A stretch of 64,000 nucleotides of DNA, from NCBI GenBank assembly GCA_019638625.1, contig JAHBTK010000001.1, forward strand, positions 673,434 to 737,433. Reading direction: 5' to 3'. The stretch is from Chitinophagaceae bacterium (lineage in GTDB: Bacteria > Bacteroidota > Bacteroidia > Chitinophagales > Chitinophagaceae). Made by a program: the position numbers and the translations under genes. The number at the start of each line of letters is the position of its first letter. Position 1 is the first letter of the stretch. Shown here piece by piece: positions 1 to 9,170 of the stretch. The notes under the pieces were generated by a model. That model made no database searches. It had not been told where the DNA came from and worked only from the letters and a program-made list of their open reading frames with translations.

Positions 1-35
1 AATATCTGTCGTCTGCGAAGAAAACAGAAGCAGAA

Positions 36-2987
36 TCAAAATGCAGTTTTTTCGAGGTGGTCTTCCAGTTTCAGTTTTTCTATCCCGTCTTTCATCCACA
101 CCGGAGCGGGTTTTCCTTTCAGGTAATGATCGAAAAACTGCATCATGCGCACCGCATAGTCTTTCCGGTTCTCCATCTTCATCAGTCCGTGGTTTTCTCC
201 CTTGTACTGCAACAGGATAACGGGCTTTTTCAAACGGCGCAATGCGCTGTAAAATTCTATACCCTGTGTGAAATCTACCGCCCCATCCTTGTCGTTGTGC
301 ATGAGCAATATGGGAGTGGTTACTTTTTTAACATGGTATACGGGGGAGTTTCTCAGGTAGGCATCCCAATTCTCCCAGGGGCCGCCCCTGAATCTTCCCT
401 GGGAAGATTCAAAAATGGGCATATTGCCAATGCCTGCATTCCAGTAAATAAGGTCATACATGCTCACCAGGTTGGTAAGGGGTGCGCCGGCTGCCGCGGC
501 TTTGAACATGTTGGTTTGGGTAGCCAAAAAGCAGGTTTGATAACCACCCCAGCTATGGCCCTGGATGCCGATGGCATTTTCGTCAATCACTCCGGTTTGC
601 ATCGCTGCCTTCACCGCCGGTAATACACACCACACCGCGCTCATACCGGGGTCGTCGAGCGTGTATACAATGTCCGGCATGAATACCGCGTATCCATTGC
701 TGGTATAAACATTCGGGTGCCAGGCACCGCCGGGGTAATCGGGACTGCTGTATTGGTGCAGCGACTGCGACATCCTTTCATAATAATAAACAATGGTAGG
801 ATACTTTTTCCCTTTTTCATATCCCGCGGGCAGGAAGAGGGCGCCCTGTAAAGAGTCGCCTTTATCGGATATGTAATCTACCAACTGCACACCGGCACTC
901 CATATGTACTTTCCGGCATCCGGTGTGTTTTTGGTTACCTGCCTGGCATCTCCGAAACTTTCATTGCTGACAAAGTATTCGGTCGGCTGGTTGAACTTTT
1001 CCTTCGCATACAGGAAAGCGTTAGTATGCTTTGCTTTGCTGAAATTCCGTACCAGGATATCATCCCATACCAGTTGCTTTACACCTGCCTGCAGGCCATT
1101 TTTTCCCGCATCTATACGGACTATTCCCATCTTTTTGGTATTCTCTCCATATGCCCGGATATAAGCGGGTTTCTTTACGTCATATCCTTTCTCATCCGGA
1201 TCGGTTATATAACGGAACTGGTAACGGATCTTATCCCTGCGCCCGTTTTGCGTGAGGTTAACCGCCGCGGTATGGGTATTAACCGGCACCTGCCAGATAT
1301 CCCAGAGGTCATTGATCAATACATATTTATTATCGTTGCTCCATCCCAGTAAATTGGTTAATGGCTTTTCTACATTATGGTCATCTTCGGTATCGATAAA
1401 GCTTACAGGTATTTTCTCCGTGATATTACTGCTGCTGCCGGTGGCGATATTGTACACGTAAAAATGCCCGTCTTTACCATAGATGAATTTGGTTCCGTCC
1501 GGCGATGGACGGGGAGAGGAGTTGAAGCCGGGCAGGTACATTTTTTTTGCAAACAGGGTTTTCTCACCACTATTGGCATCTATAATATAAACATCCTGGT
1601 AGTCCTGTCCATCCAGGTTCATATCCAGTTCGTAGTCACGGATATCCGCGGCAAGAGCGTATTGATGCTTCGGCAAAACAATTATTTGTTCCGCAGTGCT
1701 GTCGTTCAATTGTATGAATTTTTTTGCCGTTACGTTGTATATACCTACATAACTGAAGTTTTTGTCTCTTTGTTCCTGCACCTGCTGCCGGCTTTGCAAC
1801 CGTTTGTCCTTCCAGTGCCAGATGGTCATGTCGGGCTTGTCTGCTTCATTCTTTTTAGGCGCTGCCGCTGTTTGTTTGTTGGCGGTTTCCATTTTTTCCA
1901 GCGCTTTTTTCAGGTCAGCAACCGATTTGATAGCGGTGTCCTTCTTCAGGTTCGCCAGTTTGGCGGAATCGGATAATACCGCCGTTTTTGTACTGTCTTT
2001 GGTTGTACTGTCGGCAACCGTTTTGGTAACAGGTTCCAGCCGGGATATCCCGAAGAACAGGCGGGTTTGGTCTTCAGACCAGTAAGGTCCGCGGTTGCCA
2101 CTCACCGTATATCCTTTCGGAAATCCGAGGGAATCTTCAGCAGGGTTATAGTGGAAAACCTGCGGGATTTTCTGCACCAGTTTTATACCGATCACGGATC
2201 CTTTTTCAGTCTTGAACTTTTCATCTTTTTTCATCTTCAATGCGGCGAATGCATTGCCGTCTTCCACCCAGGATATGGATTTATAGCTGACGGTATCGTT
2301 ATCCAGTATGGTTGTTTTTTGTAAAGGGATATCCAGTAATTGTAATCCGTTACCAGCTTTATCGACGGCTTCCGTGGCATAGGCCAGTTGGTCTCCGTTT
2401 TTATTAAAGGCAAATTCCCCCGTATTACCAATGTTCTGCATGCGGCCGGTAGATAGCGTCAGCAGCAACAGGTCTGAGCCTGCCGATTTATTACTGTTGT
2501 CTTTGGCAATGGTCACGGCCAGCAGTGAGGCTGACTTGCCGTTAAAGCTGAATGCGCCTGCTTTTTCGATGGTTGTTTTTTTGCCGGAGGCCAGTTCTAC
2601 CAGGTGCAGCTTGTTGAACAATTGTTTGCCAGGTGATTTTTTAGCGGCTTTTTGGTCGCTGAAAGAACTGTATTCCCTGAAAGCGATCCATTTACCATCT
2701 TCCGAGAACTGGTATTCCGCAAACGCGGTACTACCGATATTATATTTCCGTTGCGTGGTATCTTTTACATGCTGCACTATCAGCTCGCCATCGGCTTCTC
2801 TTGCCAGTAGCGGATAGGCCACCCAGTTCCCATCGGGCGATATAGCCACATTGAAACCAATGGATTTCCATGTCGCCACGTTTTTCCAGTTAAAAGGTTG
2901 AGGACCTTTTGCGGAGTCCGCTTTTTGCTGTGCCTGCAGCGTTACAACGCATACCAATATGAAGAGTGTGATTATTTGTTTCAGCAT
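36..2987 (-). CDS. Secreted S9-family (prolyl oligopeptidase-like) serine peptidase
   Basis: Predicted periplasmic serine peptidase of the prolyl oligopeptidase clan, 983 residues, longer than the usual 600-750. A hydrophobic signal peptide covers about residues 1-19. Residues roughly 50-650 have the repetitive beta-strand look of the propeller half, broken near 320-390 by a Lys/Ala/Ser/Thr-rich linker that probably explains the extra length. The alpha/beta-hydrolase half has the nucleophile elbow GHSWGGYQ (Ser about 812), an acidic residue in HNDKDGAVDF (Asp about 901) and the histidine in GENHGL (about 933), so the triad is complete and the enzyme should be active, presumably on oligopeptides. 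It stands alone on the minus strand. The exact substrate cannot be told from sequence. Confidence 0.93.
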   Translation of the reverse strand: MLKQIITLFILVCVVTLQAQQKADSAKGPQPFNWKNVATWKSIGFNVAISPDGNWVAYPLLAREADGELIVQHVKDTTQRKYNIGSTAFAEYQFSEDGKWIAFREYSSFSDQKAAKKSPGKQLFNKLHLVELASGKKTTIEKAGAFSFNGKSASLLAVTIAKDNSNKSAGSDLLLLTLSTGRMQNIGNTGEFAFNKNGDQLAYATEAVDKAGNGLQLLDIPLQKTTILDNDTVSYKSISWVEDGNAFAALKMKKDEKFKTEKGSVIGIKLVQKIPQVFHYNPAEDSLGFPKGYTVSGNRGPYWSEDQTRLFFGISRLEPVTKTVADSTTKDSTKTAVLSDSAKLANLKKDTAIKSVADLKKALEKMETANKQTAAAPKKNEADKPDMTIWHWKDKRLQSRQQVQEQRDKNFSYVGIYNVTAKKFIQLNDSTAEQIIVLPKHQYALAADIRDYELDMNLDGQDYQDVYIIDANSGEKTLFAKKMYLPGFNSSPRPSPDGTKFIYGKDGHFYVYNIATGSSSNITEKIPVSFIDTEDDHNVEKPLTNLLGWSNDNKYVLINDLWDIWQVPVNTHTAAVNLTQNGRRDKIRYQFRYITDPDEKGYDVKKPAYIRAYGENTKKMGIVRIDAGKNGLQAGVKQLVWDDILVRNFSKAKHTNAFLYAKEKFNQPTEYFVSNESFGDARQVTKNTPDAGKYIWSAGVQLVDYISDKGDSLQGALFLPAGYEKGKKYPTIVYYYERMSQSLHQYSSPDYPGGAWHPNVYTSNGYAVFMPDIVYTLDDPGMSAVWCVLPAVKAAMQTGVIDENAIGIQGHSWGGYQTCFLATQTNMFKAAAAGAPLTNLVSMYDLIYWNAGIGNMPIFESSQGRFRGGPWENWDAYLRNSPVYHVKKVTTPILLMHNDKDGAVDFTQGIEFYSALRRLKKPVILLQYKGENHGLMKMENRKDYAVRMMQFFDHYLKGKPAPVWMKDGIEKLKLEDHLEKTAF

Positions 2988-3066
2988 ATGGGATATATTA
3001 TTTTATCAAAAGAACCATATCGGAAGTTAGTGAATTAAATACAAAGCAGGGTAATAGTCCATTTAT

Positions 3067-3102
3067 AAAAAATGCTTCCCCTGACCCGGAGAAGCATTTT
3101 CG
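3067..3102 (-). terminator. Rho-independent terminator of the T9SS cargo gene
   Basis: Perfect 8-bp stem AATGCTTC/GAAGCATT (3071-3078 with 3091-3098) around a 12-nt loop. On the minus strand it is followed by a U-rich run (the A-run at 3067-3070). It lies 18-50 bases beyond the stop codon at 3120. Confidence 0.75.
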
Positions 3103-3119
3103 TTATCTGGGTGTAATAC

Positions 3120-4796
3120 CTATTGCTTCAATATCCTGACTGTTTCCGTGGTCTGGTCTTTGTATATCACCTGCAGGATATAAATGCCGGCAGGGATATG
3201 GTTTACGTTCAGGGAGAAGGTTCCCTGTTGAAGTTGCGACGGCACATATCTTAAGACGGTTTGCCCGCCGGCACTTAATAGGTTTACCCCGGCGATGGCC
3301 TTTGAAACATCCAGGTACACCTGATTCCGCGCCGGGTTGGGGTAGGCTTTCAGCACCCTGTTATTGCAATCCATCCTGAGGCTCTTTATTTCCGTGCTTT
3401 TGTTTTTTCCATCAAAATCAACCTGGGTAATACGGTAGTAGGTTGTTCCCTGTGGTGCTGTGGCGTCGGTGTACCTGTATTCCCGTACAATGGTGCTGTT
3501 TCCTTTGGAATGAATCGTTCCGATGGTTTCAAAATCCCGTCCATTGGTACTGCGTTGCACCAGGAAATGACTGTTGTTTTGCTCCATGCCTGTTTTCCAT
3601 TCCAGTAAGGCGCTGCAATTTTCTTTCCTGGCGGTAAAGCTGATAAATTCAACCGGCAACGCGGTAGTGATGCTGCCTACGGCAAGTGCAGTGGTGATGG
3701 TGTTTGCCGGGATCGTTCCGGTAAGTTTGGACCCCTCGGTAACGCCGGTAGCGCCATTGACACCGCTGAGGTTTTGCCACTTATCTGTAGTTGGATTGTA
3801 TCCTACTAGGCGGAGTTCCCCGGCGCTGACGGGAAGATGATTTAAACCCGGAATGGATACGGTAATCGTTTGCGGTGTAGTGAGAAAAGTAGCATGAAAG
3901 GGTGGGTCGGGCAGGTTCGAATCGTGCTCATGTTGCACATGCCAGTCCCAGAAACCCAGTTTGGTAACAGACAATATCCCTTCGCCCAGGAAAATGCCTG
4001 TAGTATTATTGATTTCGTTGTTATTCCCGGTAGGGTCTAATGTCGTGTTAGGGTCTCCGTCTACCCACCCGACAGTGATGGTTTGAGAGGTTTCCGTAAA
4101 AACGCCGGATCTTTCCAGCGGATATGCCTTAGCGCTATTGCCGACAGGATAAATGAAATTACCTCCATGTCCTTTCGGTTCTCCGTCAAGCTCGAGATTG
4201 ATCTCGCTTACAAAACCGTTCACGTGGCTGGAGTGGGTGATGCCGGCCGGGTAGGTATAACCCGCGTTGTTGGCGAATACCATGGCGCCGGTAACAGGGT
4301 GGTTTCTGTTGGTAGTGGTGATGCCGTTGTGAGAATTCCAGTGCCTGAAAATCATAACAGCGCCTTTTGCCTGCCCGATATAATATTCGGGGTCTCCGTG
4401 AAAAGCAAGGTTATGATTATTGATATGCATGGTATTACCGGCTCCGATATTGAAATTCAGGTTGTCGAAAAAGATGACGGAATTGTTTCCGGAAATCTCA
4501 TTGTCTCCCTGGTAGTTAAAATTATCGGTATTATTCCCGAGGGTTTCCGGAAAAGCCGGCACAAGGTCTGTTAACCATGCGCCAATGAGCGTGCTTAGTC
4601 TGAAGTGAGGAGAATGATGCTCATAAACAAATCCCGTTGTTCGTGTGGCGGAGCCAAGAACCAGGGTCTCTGTATTTCCCATGGGTTCATTGTGGGTTCC
4701 GGGTCCCTCATAGGTAACGCCATCAACTATTTGATAAACCTGCGCGTACGAAAAATGGAGGCATAGCATGAAAACCAGGGGTAAAAATACTTTCAT
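3120..4796 (-). CDS. Secreted protein with C-terminal T9SS type A sorting domain
   Basis: 558-residue surface or secreted protein. A signal peptide spans about residues 1-18. Residues 20-375 are an Asn/Gly/Thr-rich beta-type region of unknown function. Around 385-470 there is a fibronectin-III-like module with FLVQRSTNGRDFETIG, YRYTDATAP and TYYRITQVDFDG, typical of Bacteroidota gliding/T9SS cargo proteins. The last ~75 residues begin AYPNPARNQVYL and end TVRILKQ, a classic type A sorting domain cleaved on passage through the type IX system. No enzyme motif is visible in the N-terminal body. The same FN3-like module recurs in the two small secreted genes at 14.3-15.6 kb. A possible -7 element TATCTTCG lies on the minus strand near 4900-4907. 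Confidence 0.9.
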   Translation of the reverse strand: MKVFLPLVFMLCLHFSYAQVYQIVDGVTYEGPGTHNEPMGNTETLVLGSATRTTGFVYEHHSPHFRLSTLIGAWLTDLVPAFPETLGNNTDNFNYQGDNEISGNNSVIFFDNLNFNIGAGNTMHINNHNLAFHGDPEYYIGQAKGAVMIFRHWNSHNGITTTNRNHPVTGAMVFANNAGYTYPAGITHSSHVNGFVSEINLELDGEPKGHGGNFIYPVGNSAKAYPLERSGVFTETSQTITVGWVDGDPNTTLDPTGNNNEINNTTGIFLGEGILSVTKLGFWDWHVQHEHDSNLPDPPFHATFLTTPQTITVSIPGLNHLPVSAGELRLVGYNPTTDKWQNLSGVNGATGVTEGSKLTGTIPANTITTALAVGSITTALPVEFISFTARKENCSALLEWKTGMEQNNSHFLVQRSTNGRDFETIGTIHSKGNSTIVREYRYTDATAPQGTTYYRITQVDFDGKNKSTEIKSLRMDCNNRVLKAYPNPARNQVYLDVSKAIAGVNLLSAGGQTVLRYVPSQLQQGTFSLNVNHIPAGIYILQVIYKDQTTETVRILKQ

Positions 4797-4952
4797 GAAG
4801 TATAAGATTGATTAAGTTTTCCGAATGGCGGTTTTACACGGAAGATATTGCTTGAGAAGGTACGGGTTTTTCCAGTATAGGAATTAAACAGGAAGGAGGC
4901 GAAGATACAAATCTTATTTATATATAGTGTAATGCTCCGTATAGCCCCAACG

Positions 4953-4981
4953 AAAAGAGGTTGTCCCCGACAACCTCTTTT
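4953..4981 (-). terminator. Strong bidirectional terminator after hppA
   Basis: Perfect 13-bp stem AAAAGAGGTTGTC / GACAACCTCTTTT with a CCC loop, 20 bases past the hppA stop. Because both arms end in A/T runs it can work in either direction. The gene it serves is hppA, transcribed leftwards. Confidence 0.9.
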
Positions 4982-5000
4982 CTGTTTTTTAACGGATAAC

Positions 5001-7193
5001 TTATCTTATGGTAACTACCTGTTCTGTTTTTGCTTTTTCGCTTTTTGAATGATTAACATCCTTAGTGCCGAACACCTGTGCCAGCGTTGGTGCAATTACC
5101 AGCGACACAATAGACATCAACTTGATCAGGATATTCATAGAAGGTCCGGAAGTATCTTTAAACGGATCTCCTACAGTATCTCCTGTAACGGACGCTTTGT
5201 GTGGTTCAGATTTTTTGTAGTATGTTTCGCCGTTGATCTCTACTCCTTTTTCAAAAGATTTTTTGGCATTATCCCAGGCGCCTCCCGCATTGTTCTGGAA
5301 CATACCCATCAATACGCCGCTTACGGTAGCGCCCGCCAGGAACCCACCCAACGCTTCAGGTCCCATCAGGAAGCCTATAACAATAGGAGAGATAATGGCG
5401 ATAGCCCCCGGCAGCATCATTTTTTTGATAGACGCTTCTGTGGAGATGGCTACACATTTATCATATTCGGGTTTGCCTTTTCCTTCCATGATACCGGGTA
5501 TGGTACGGAACTGGCGGCGCACTTCTTCCACCATGCTCATGGCGGCTTCCCCTACAGCGCGAATAGCCAGCGACGAAAAAATAAAAGGAATCATACCGCC
5601 TACAAAAAGACAGGCTAGTACATCGGCTTTGTAAATATCAATACCCTCAATACCTGCCACCCCTACAAATGCGGCAAACAGTGCCAGCGCTGTCAACGCG
5701 GCAGATGCGATAGCGAAACCTTTACCGGTAGCAGCAGTCGTATTTCCTACAGCATCCAGCACGTCTGTTTTTTCGCGTACTTCTTTAGGTAGTTCACTCA
5801 TTTCAGCGATGCCGCCGGCATTGTCAGCGATAGGTCCGAAGGCGTCAATAGCCAGTTGCATAGCCGTGGTTGCCATCATTCCGGCAGCGGCGATGGCCAC
5901 ACCGTATAAACCGGCAAACTCGTAAGAACCCCAGATTCCGCCTGCCAACACCAGGATTGGTAAAAAAGTGGATTCCATACCGATTGCCAAACCGCCGATT
6001 ACATTGGTAGCATGACCGGTAGAAGATTGTTTGATAATGGAGAGCACAGGGCGTTTACCCATGGCCGTATAAAATTCAGTGATAATGCTCATCAGGGCGC
6101 CTACTGCCAGACCAACACCTATAGCGCCCAATACGCCCCATTTGGTAAACTCTTCTCCACGCAGCACCATGGTTTCCGGCAAGATATAATATACCAGCGC
6201 AACGGATACGATAGCGGTGAGGATGATAGATCCCCAGTTACCCATATTCAGCGCTTTTTGCACGTTATCGGTATTGACGCCTGCGGAATCACTTACTTTC
6301 ACAAACCAGGTACCTACTATTGAGAATATGATACCCGCTGCCGCAATCAGCATCGGGAGTAATATGGGAGAAAGCCCCCCGAAATTGTCGCTGGATATTG
6401 TTTCCTGACCCAATACCATGGTTGCCAGAACCGTTGCTACATAAGAACCAAACAGGTCGGCGCCCATGCCTGCCACATCACCCACATTATCGCCTACATT
6501 GTCGGCAATGGTAGCAGGGTTGCGGGGATCATCCTCCGGAATGCCCGCCTCTACTTTACCTACCAGGTCAGCGCCCACATCGGCGGCTTTGGTATAGATA
6601 CCGCCACCCACACGGGCAAAAAGCGCGATGCTTTCAGCGCCCAGCGAAAAACCGGTCAATACTTCTATAGCGGTCAGCATAGCTGCAGAATACTCAGGCG
6701 TATTGGGAGCAATGCCGCTTACAAACTGCATGTATAATAAAATAAAAACACTGCCTAATCCTAATACCGCCAGACCTGCCACACCCAGTCCCATCACGGA
6801 ACCCCCTGTAAAGGAAACAGACAATGCTTTGCTCAGGCTTGTTTTGGCTGCCTGGGCTGTTCTTACATTACTCTTGGTGGCAATGCGCATGCCTATATAG
6901 CCGGCGACCGCACTGAATACGGCGCCTACAACAAAGGCAACGGCAATAGACCAGTGGGAGTGCGGGTTGGAGGATGCCATTACCCCCAACAGAATCGCTA
7001 CGATCACCACAAAATATCCCAATATTTTCCACTCAGCTTTCAGGAAGGCCATCGCTCCTTCGGCAATATAGTTACTGATTTCTTTCATGCGGTCCGAGCC
7101 GGCATCCTGGCGCGAAACCCAGTTAAACTTTACAAAAGTGTAAATCAATCCTAAAAGGCCAATGGCGGGAACCAGGTAGAACAGAATGTCCAT
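5001..7193 (-). CDS. hppA: Membrane-bound ion-pumping pyrophosphatase
   Basis: Integral membrane pyrophosphatase (730 residues from this start) that hydrolyses PPi and exports H+ and/or Na+ across the cytoplasmic membrane. About 15-16 hydrophobic helices are visible. The substrate site is recognisable as [20 protein letters not shown], then [19 protein letters not shown], and the later DNAGGIAEM and DNAKK motifs. The stretch [10 protein letters not shown] has Ala where K+-independent enzymes carry Lys, which assigns it to the K+-dependent class. The ion pumped cannot be read safely. The ATG at 7193 (MDILFYLVP) is preferred over an upstream in-frame ATG at 7229 because a -7 promoter element sits at 7227-7234, so the upstream codon would lie outside the transcript. 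Confidence 0.97.
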   Translation of the reverse strand: MDILFYLVPAIGLLGLIYTFVKFNWVSRQDAGSDRMKEISNYIAEGAMAFLKAEWKILGYFVVIVAILLGVMASSNPHSHWSIAVAFVVGAVFSAVAGYIGMRIATKSNVRTAQAAKTSLSKALSVSFTGGSVMGLGVAGLAVLGLGSVFILLYMQFVSGIAPNTPEYSAAMLTAIEVLTGFSLGAESIALFARVGGGIYTKAADVGADLVGKVEAGIPEDDPRNPATIADNVGDNVGDVAGMGADLFGSYVATVLATMVLGQETISSDNFGGLSPILLPMLIAAAGIIFSIVGTWFVKVSDSAGVNTDNVQKALNMGNWGSIILTAIVSVALVYYILPETMVLRGEEFTKWGVLGAIGVGLAVGALMSIITEFYTAMGKRPVLSIIKQSSTGHATNVIGGLAIGMESTFLPILVLAGGIWGSYEFAGLYGVAIAAAGMMATTAMQLAIDAFGPIADNAGGIAEMSELPKEVREKTDVLDAVGNTTAATGKGFAIASAALTALALFAAFVGVAGIEGIDIYKADVLACLFVGGMIPFIFSSLAIRAVGEAAMSMVEEVRRQFRTIPGIMEGKGKPEYDKCVAISTEASIKKMMLPGAIAIISPIVIGFLMGPEALGGFLAGATVSGVLMGMFQNNAGGAWDNAKKSFEKGVEINGETYYKKSEPHKASVTGDTVGDPFKDTSGPSMNILIKLMSIVSLVIAPTLAQVFGTKDVNHSKSEKAKTEQVVTIR

Positions 7194-7226
7194 AATGTTT
7201 GAATTCAGGTATGTTTGATTGGGGGG

Positions 7227-7258
7227 CAAAAATAGGGGATTCAGGCTGAAAAATCAAT
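7227..7258 (-). promoter_or_regulatory. Candidate hppA promoter
   Basis: Read on the minus strand: ATTG (7258-7255), 20-base spacer, TATTTTTG (7234-7227). The second is a perfect TAnnTTTG -7 box of the Bacteroidota primary sigma factor; the first matches the -33 TTTG in three of four bases. Start site expected near 7220, giving a leader of about 27 nt. Confidence 0.5.
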
Positions 7259-7342
7259 TAATCTGCCACTATCCTGCGGTTTGGAAGGCGTTTTTCAGGT
7301 TTTGGTCTAAACTATTGATAATTAATGGATAACTATTGGTAG

Positions 7343-7400
7343 TATGTCCTGTCAGACAAAAAGCAATTGCCGGAACTGACAGAAAAATTTAGAACGACAT
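7343..7400. repeat. Nested inverted repeats upstream of hppA
   Basis: CTGTCAG (7349-7355) pairs with CTGACAG (7376-7382), and outside them TATGTC (7343-7348) faces GACATA (7396-7401). The two nested dyads are upstream of the hppA promoter. Whether they are an operator or a remnant of a mobile repeat cannot be decided here. Confidence 0.35.
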
Positions 7401-7438
7401 ACAAGCAACTTTGATGGTTGCATTAGGCCGGCTGCAAA

Positions 7439-7490
7439 GTTGCGTGCGGACACGCAACCGGGCGGTCCGCTGCCCCGGCACGTGGGGACA
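7439..7490. repeat. Hairpin array (three tandem palindromes), third split by the IS
   Basis: Three consecutive stem-loops with 4-nt loops. (1) GTTGCGTG-CGGA-CACGCAAC, 7439-7458, perfect. (2) CCGGGCGG-TCCG-CTGCCCCGG, 7458-7478, with one G-T pair and one bulged C. (3) CGGCACGTG-GGGA-CACGTGCCG, whose left arm and loop are at 7476-7490 and whose right arm continues at 9042-9048 beyond the insertion sequence. Removing the IS and one target copy restores a perfect 9-bp stem. The repeated GTGxGGACAC core resembles REP-like palindromes, but no second array of this exact type is in the window. Confidence 0.7.
7483..7490. repeat. Target-site duplication, left copy
   Basis: TGGGGACA directly abuts the left inverted repeat of the IS and is repeated exactly at 9034-9041 after the right one: an 8-bp target duplication centred on the loop of a palindrome. 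Confidence 0.9.
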
Positions 7491-9033
7491 CCATAGTCGT
7501 TAAGCTAACTTTTTTTGTTAATCTCAAGGGTTTGAAAATGAGTGTGTTTGCCTTTTGGTGGGGAGCAAACGCAATCAATTACCAGGGGCAGATAGGTATT
7601 CTCCAACCATTCGACTATCGATAACTTGTTCAATAGTACCATTCTTAGCGAATAAGCAAATTGAAGACTCCGCTTAAAGAACATAATTAGGCTTACTGCC
7701 TGCCCCATTTGAGCCACATGCCTGTTAAGACGGCTAAATAAGCTCCAGTTCAGCAATATCCATAATAGTCTGCCCAGCAATTGACATTCCAGGCGTTCTT
7801 TTTTTACTTTTTTTACGTCACTTATATCAAAGAATGACTTCCATGTTTTAAATACCAATTCTATCTGCCAGCGCAGGTAATAGGTTTTTCTCACTGCACA
7901 GGCAGGCAGTATATCGGCTCCGACATTGGTAGTGTAAATATTATAATGCAGCCTCTTTTTATACGCTTTCGATACACTCCAGCCTTTGCTCTTAGCCCTG
8001 GCTTGCGCATTTTGCAATCGTCGTTTAAACTCATGATCAGGTACCCGTTCAATGATCAGCCTGCATGGAATGCGCTCTGTGTCATATAGTAACACTTCCT
8101 GTTGCAAATGCTGTTGACAGGCGGCTTTGTCCAATACCTTATTCCAGTCCAATGGCTTTCCCTGTAAAGTATGTACACCCGCCTGGGGAGGTAACCTATT
8201 GAGAAAGAAAGCCTTAGATTGTACGACTGCTTTCAAATAAGAGGATGAAACATATCCCAGATCCCGGATATGTAGATCTCCGGCGGTTATAGCCGATGTA
8301 GTTTGTTCTGTATCCGTGAGATCATTACGCAAGCCCTCGGTTAGTTGTAAGGATAGCCAGTGCCCGCTTACTAAATCATATTCGTATTGCAGGCTTATCA
8401 TCCCATTGGTTTTGCTGAAATTACCATAACCCCTGTAAGCACCATTGTAATCGGTAGGAAGTTTAAACTTAGTGGAATCTTTGATCTTTATGCGCGGGAA
8501 GTGGAGCTTAGGACTGCCTTTTTCTCTAAGCAAATGTTGCTGTAAGGCTTGTTGTAATATTTTTTCAAGAAAAGCAACTGCCTGCGGGTTGAACCGTTGA
8601 TGCAAAGCTTCCTTACTTATTTCTATACCGTGAGACTGCCGTAGGATTGCGGTAAGATCAGGAAGGCTGATTTGCGACTGTGGGCTCTCCGATACCATCA
8701 ATGTATTGATAAATCCGTCTGCACTTAGTTTTGTGCTGCTTCTTTTAATAAAACCTGTTTGACGGGCTATTTGTTCTGCCGGGGTTGCATCCAGAAAACC
8801 TTCAATATTTGCAGCAATATCAGCAGTGTGTTGCCTAAACAGGGTGGACTGATGTACTTCTAATTGTTTTCTCCTTATAGACGCAATTAGCCTAATTTTG
8901 AGAACAGGCAACATTTACTCGCGTGCCTTAAACAACACAACAATGAGGAAAAAATAAAAAACGGCTTACTCCCGAAAGGGAGCTTTTTGCCTGTTGCCTG
9001 AACAACAGACTTTTCTTAGCTTAACGACTATGG
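7491..9033 (-). mobile_element. IS4-family insertion sequence, complete, 1543 bp
   Basis: Bounded by perfect 18-bp inverted repeats, CCATAGTCGTTAAGCTAA at 7491-7508 and its complement at 9016-9033, and by 8-bp direct repeats TGGGGACA (7483-7490 and 9034-9041). It holds a single transposase gene on the minus strand whose stop codon lies inside the left inverted repeat. Perfect ends, perfect target duplication and an undamaged catalytic triad suggest a recent insertion and a potentially active element. Confidence 0.95.
7505..8914 (-). CDS. IS4-family DDE transposase
   Basis: 469-residue transposase that cuts and joins the ends of the surrounding insertion sequence. The RNase H-like core shows the first Asp in IKDSTKFKLP (about residue 148), the second in HIRDLGYVSSSYL, and the C-terminal Y-(2)-R-(3)-E-(6)-K signature in YYLRWQIELVFKTWK, which is diagnostic of the IS4 family. 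No frameshift or internal stop is present. The ATG lies about 100 bases inside the right inverted repeat, leaving only a short leader, as usual for self-contained IS elements. Confidence 0.95.
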   Translation of the reverse strand: MLPVLKIRLIASIRRKQLEVHQSTLFRQHTADIAANIEGFLDATPAEQIARQTGFIKRSSTKLSADGFINTLMVSESPQSQISLPDLTAILRQSHGIEISKEALHQRFNPQAVAFLEKILQQALQQHLLREKGSPKLHFPRIKIKDSTKFKLPTDYNGAYRGYGNFSKTNGMISLQYEYDLVSGHWLSLQLTEGLRNDLTDTEQTTSAITAGDLHIRDLGYVSSSYLKAVVQSKAFFLNRLPPQAGVHTLQGKPLDWNKVLDKAACQQHLQQEVLLYDTERIPCRLIIERVPDHEFKRRLQNAQARAKSKGWSVSKAYKKRLHYNIYTTNVGADILPACAVRKTYYLRWQIELVFKTWKSFFDISDVKKVKKERLECQLLGRLLWILLNWSLFSRLNRHVAQMGQAVSLIMFFKRSLQFAYSLRMVLLNKLSIVEWLENTYLPLVIDCVCSPPKGKHTHFQTLEINKKS

Positions 9034-9084
9034 TGGGGACACGTGCCGTTTGCATACATGTCATGGCTCAATGATTGATGAGCC
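9034..9084. repeat. Right remnant of hairpin 3, second target duplication and a fourth hairpin
   Basis: TGGGGACA (9034-9041) is the right target copy, and CGTGCCG (9042-9048) completes the third stem-loop of the array interrupted by the IS. A further stem GGCTCA (9065-9070) / TGAGCC (9079-9084) encloses the dyad TCAATGATTGA, a motif that recurs in two other intergenic regions of the window. Confidence 0.6.
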
Positions 9085-9111
9085 GCTATTGGGTACTCGA
9101 TATGATGCGAC

Positions 9112-9148
9112 CGGAAAAAACAAAGCCCCGGTATACAACCAGGGCTTT
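9112..9148 (-). terminator. Terminator of lpdA
   Basis: On the minus strand AAAGCCCTGG / CCGGGGCTTT forms a stem (plus-strand arms 9122-9131 and 9139-9148, one G-T pair) followed by a U-rich tract (the A-run at 9116-9121), about 20 bases past the lpdA stop codon. Confidence 0.75.
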
Positions 9149-9170
9149 ATCGTATATCGGTAAGCTTGTT

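Noticed and set aside
36..2987. Several plus-strand open frames opposite the S9 peptidase
   Set aside because: They have no recognisable domains and are antisense by-products of a clearly coding minus strand.
7194..7229. Longer hppA start at 7229
   Set aside because: A -7 promoter element occupies 7227-7234, so the ATG would lie outside the message; MDILFYLVP is the usual beginning.
7439..9048. Hairpin array as integron attC site
   Set aside because: No integron integrase or cassette array is present, and the stems are perfect with tiny loops rather than attC-like.
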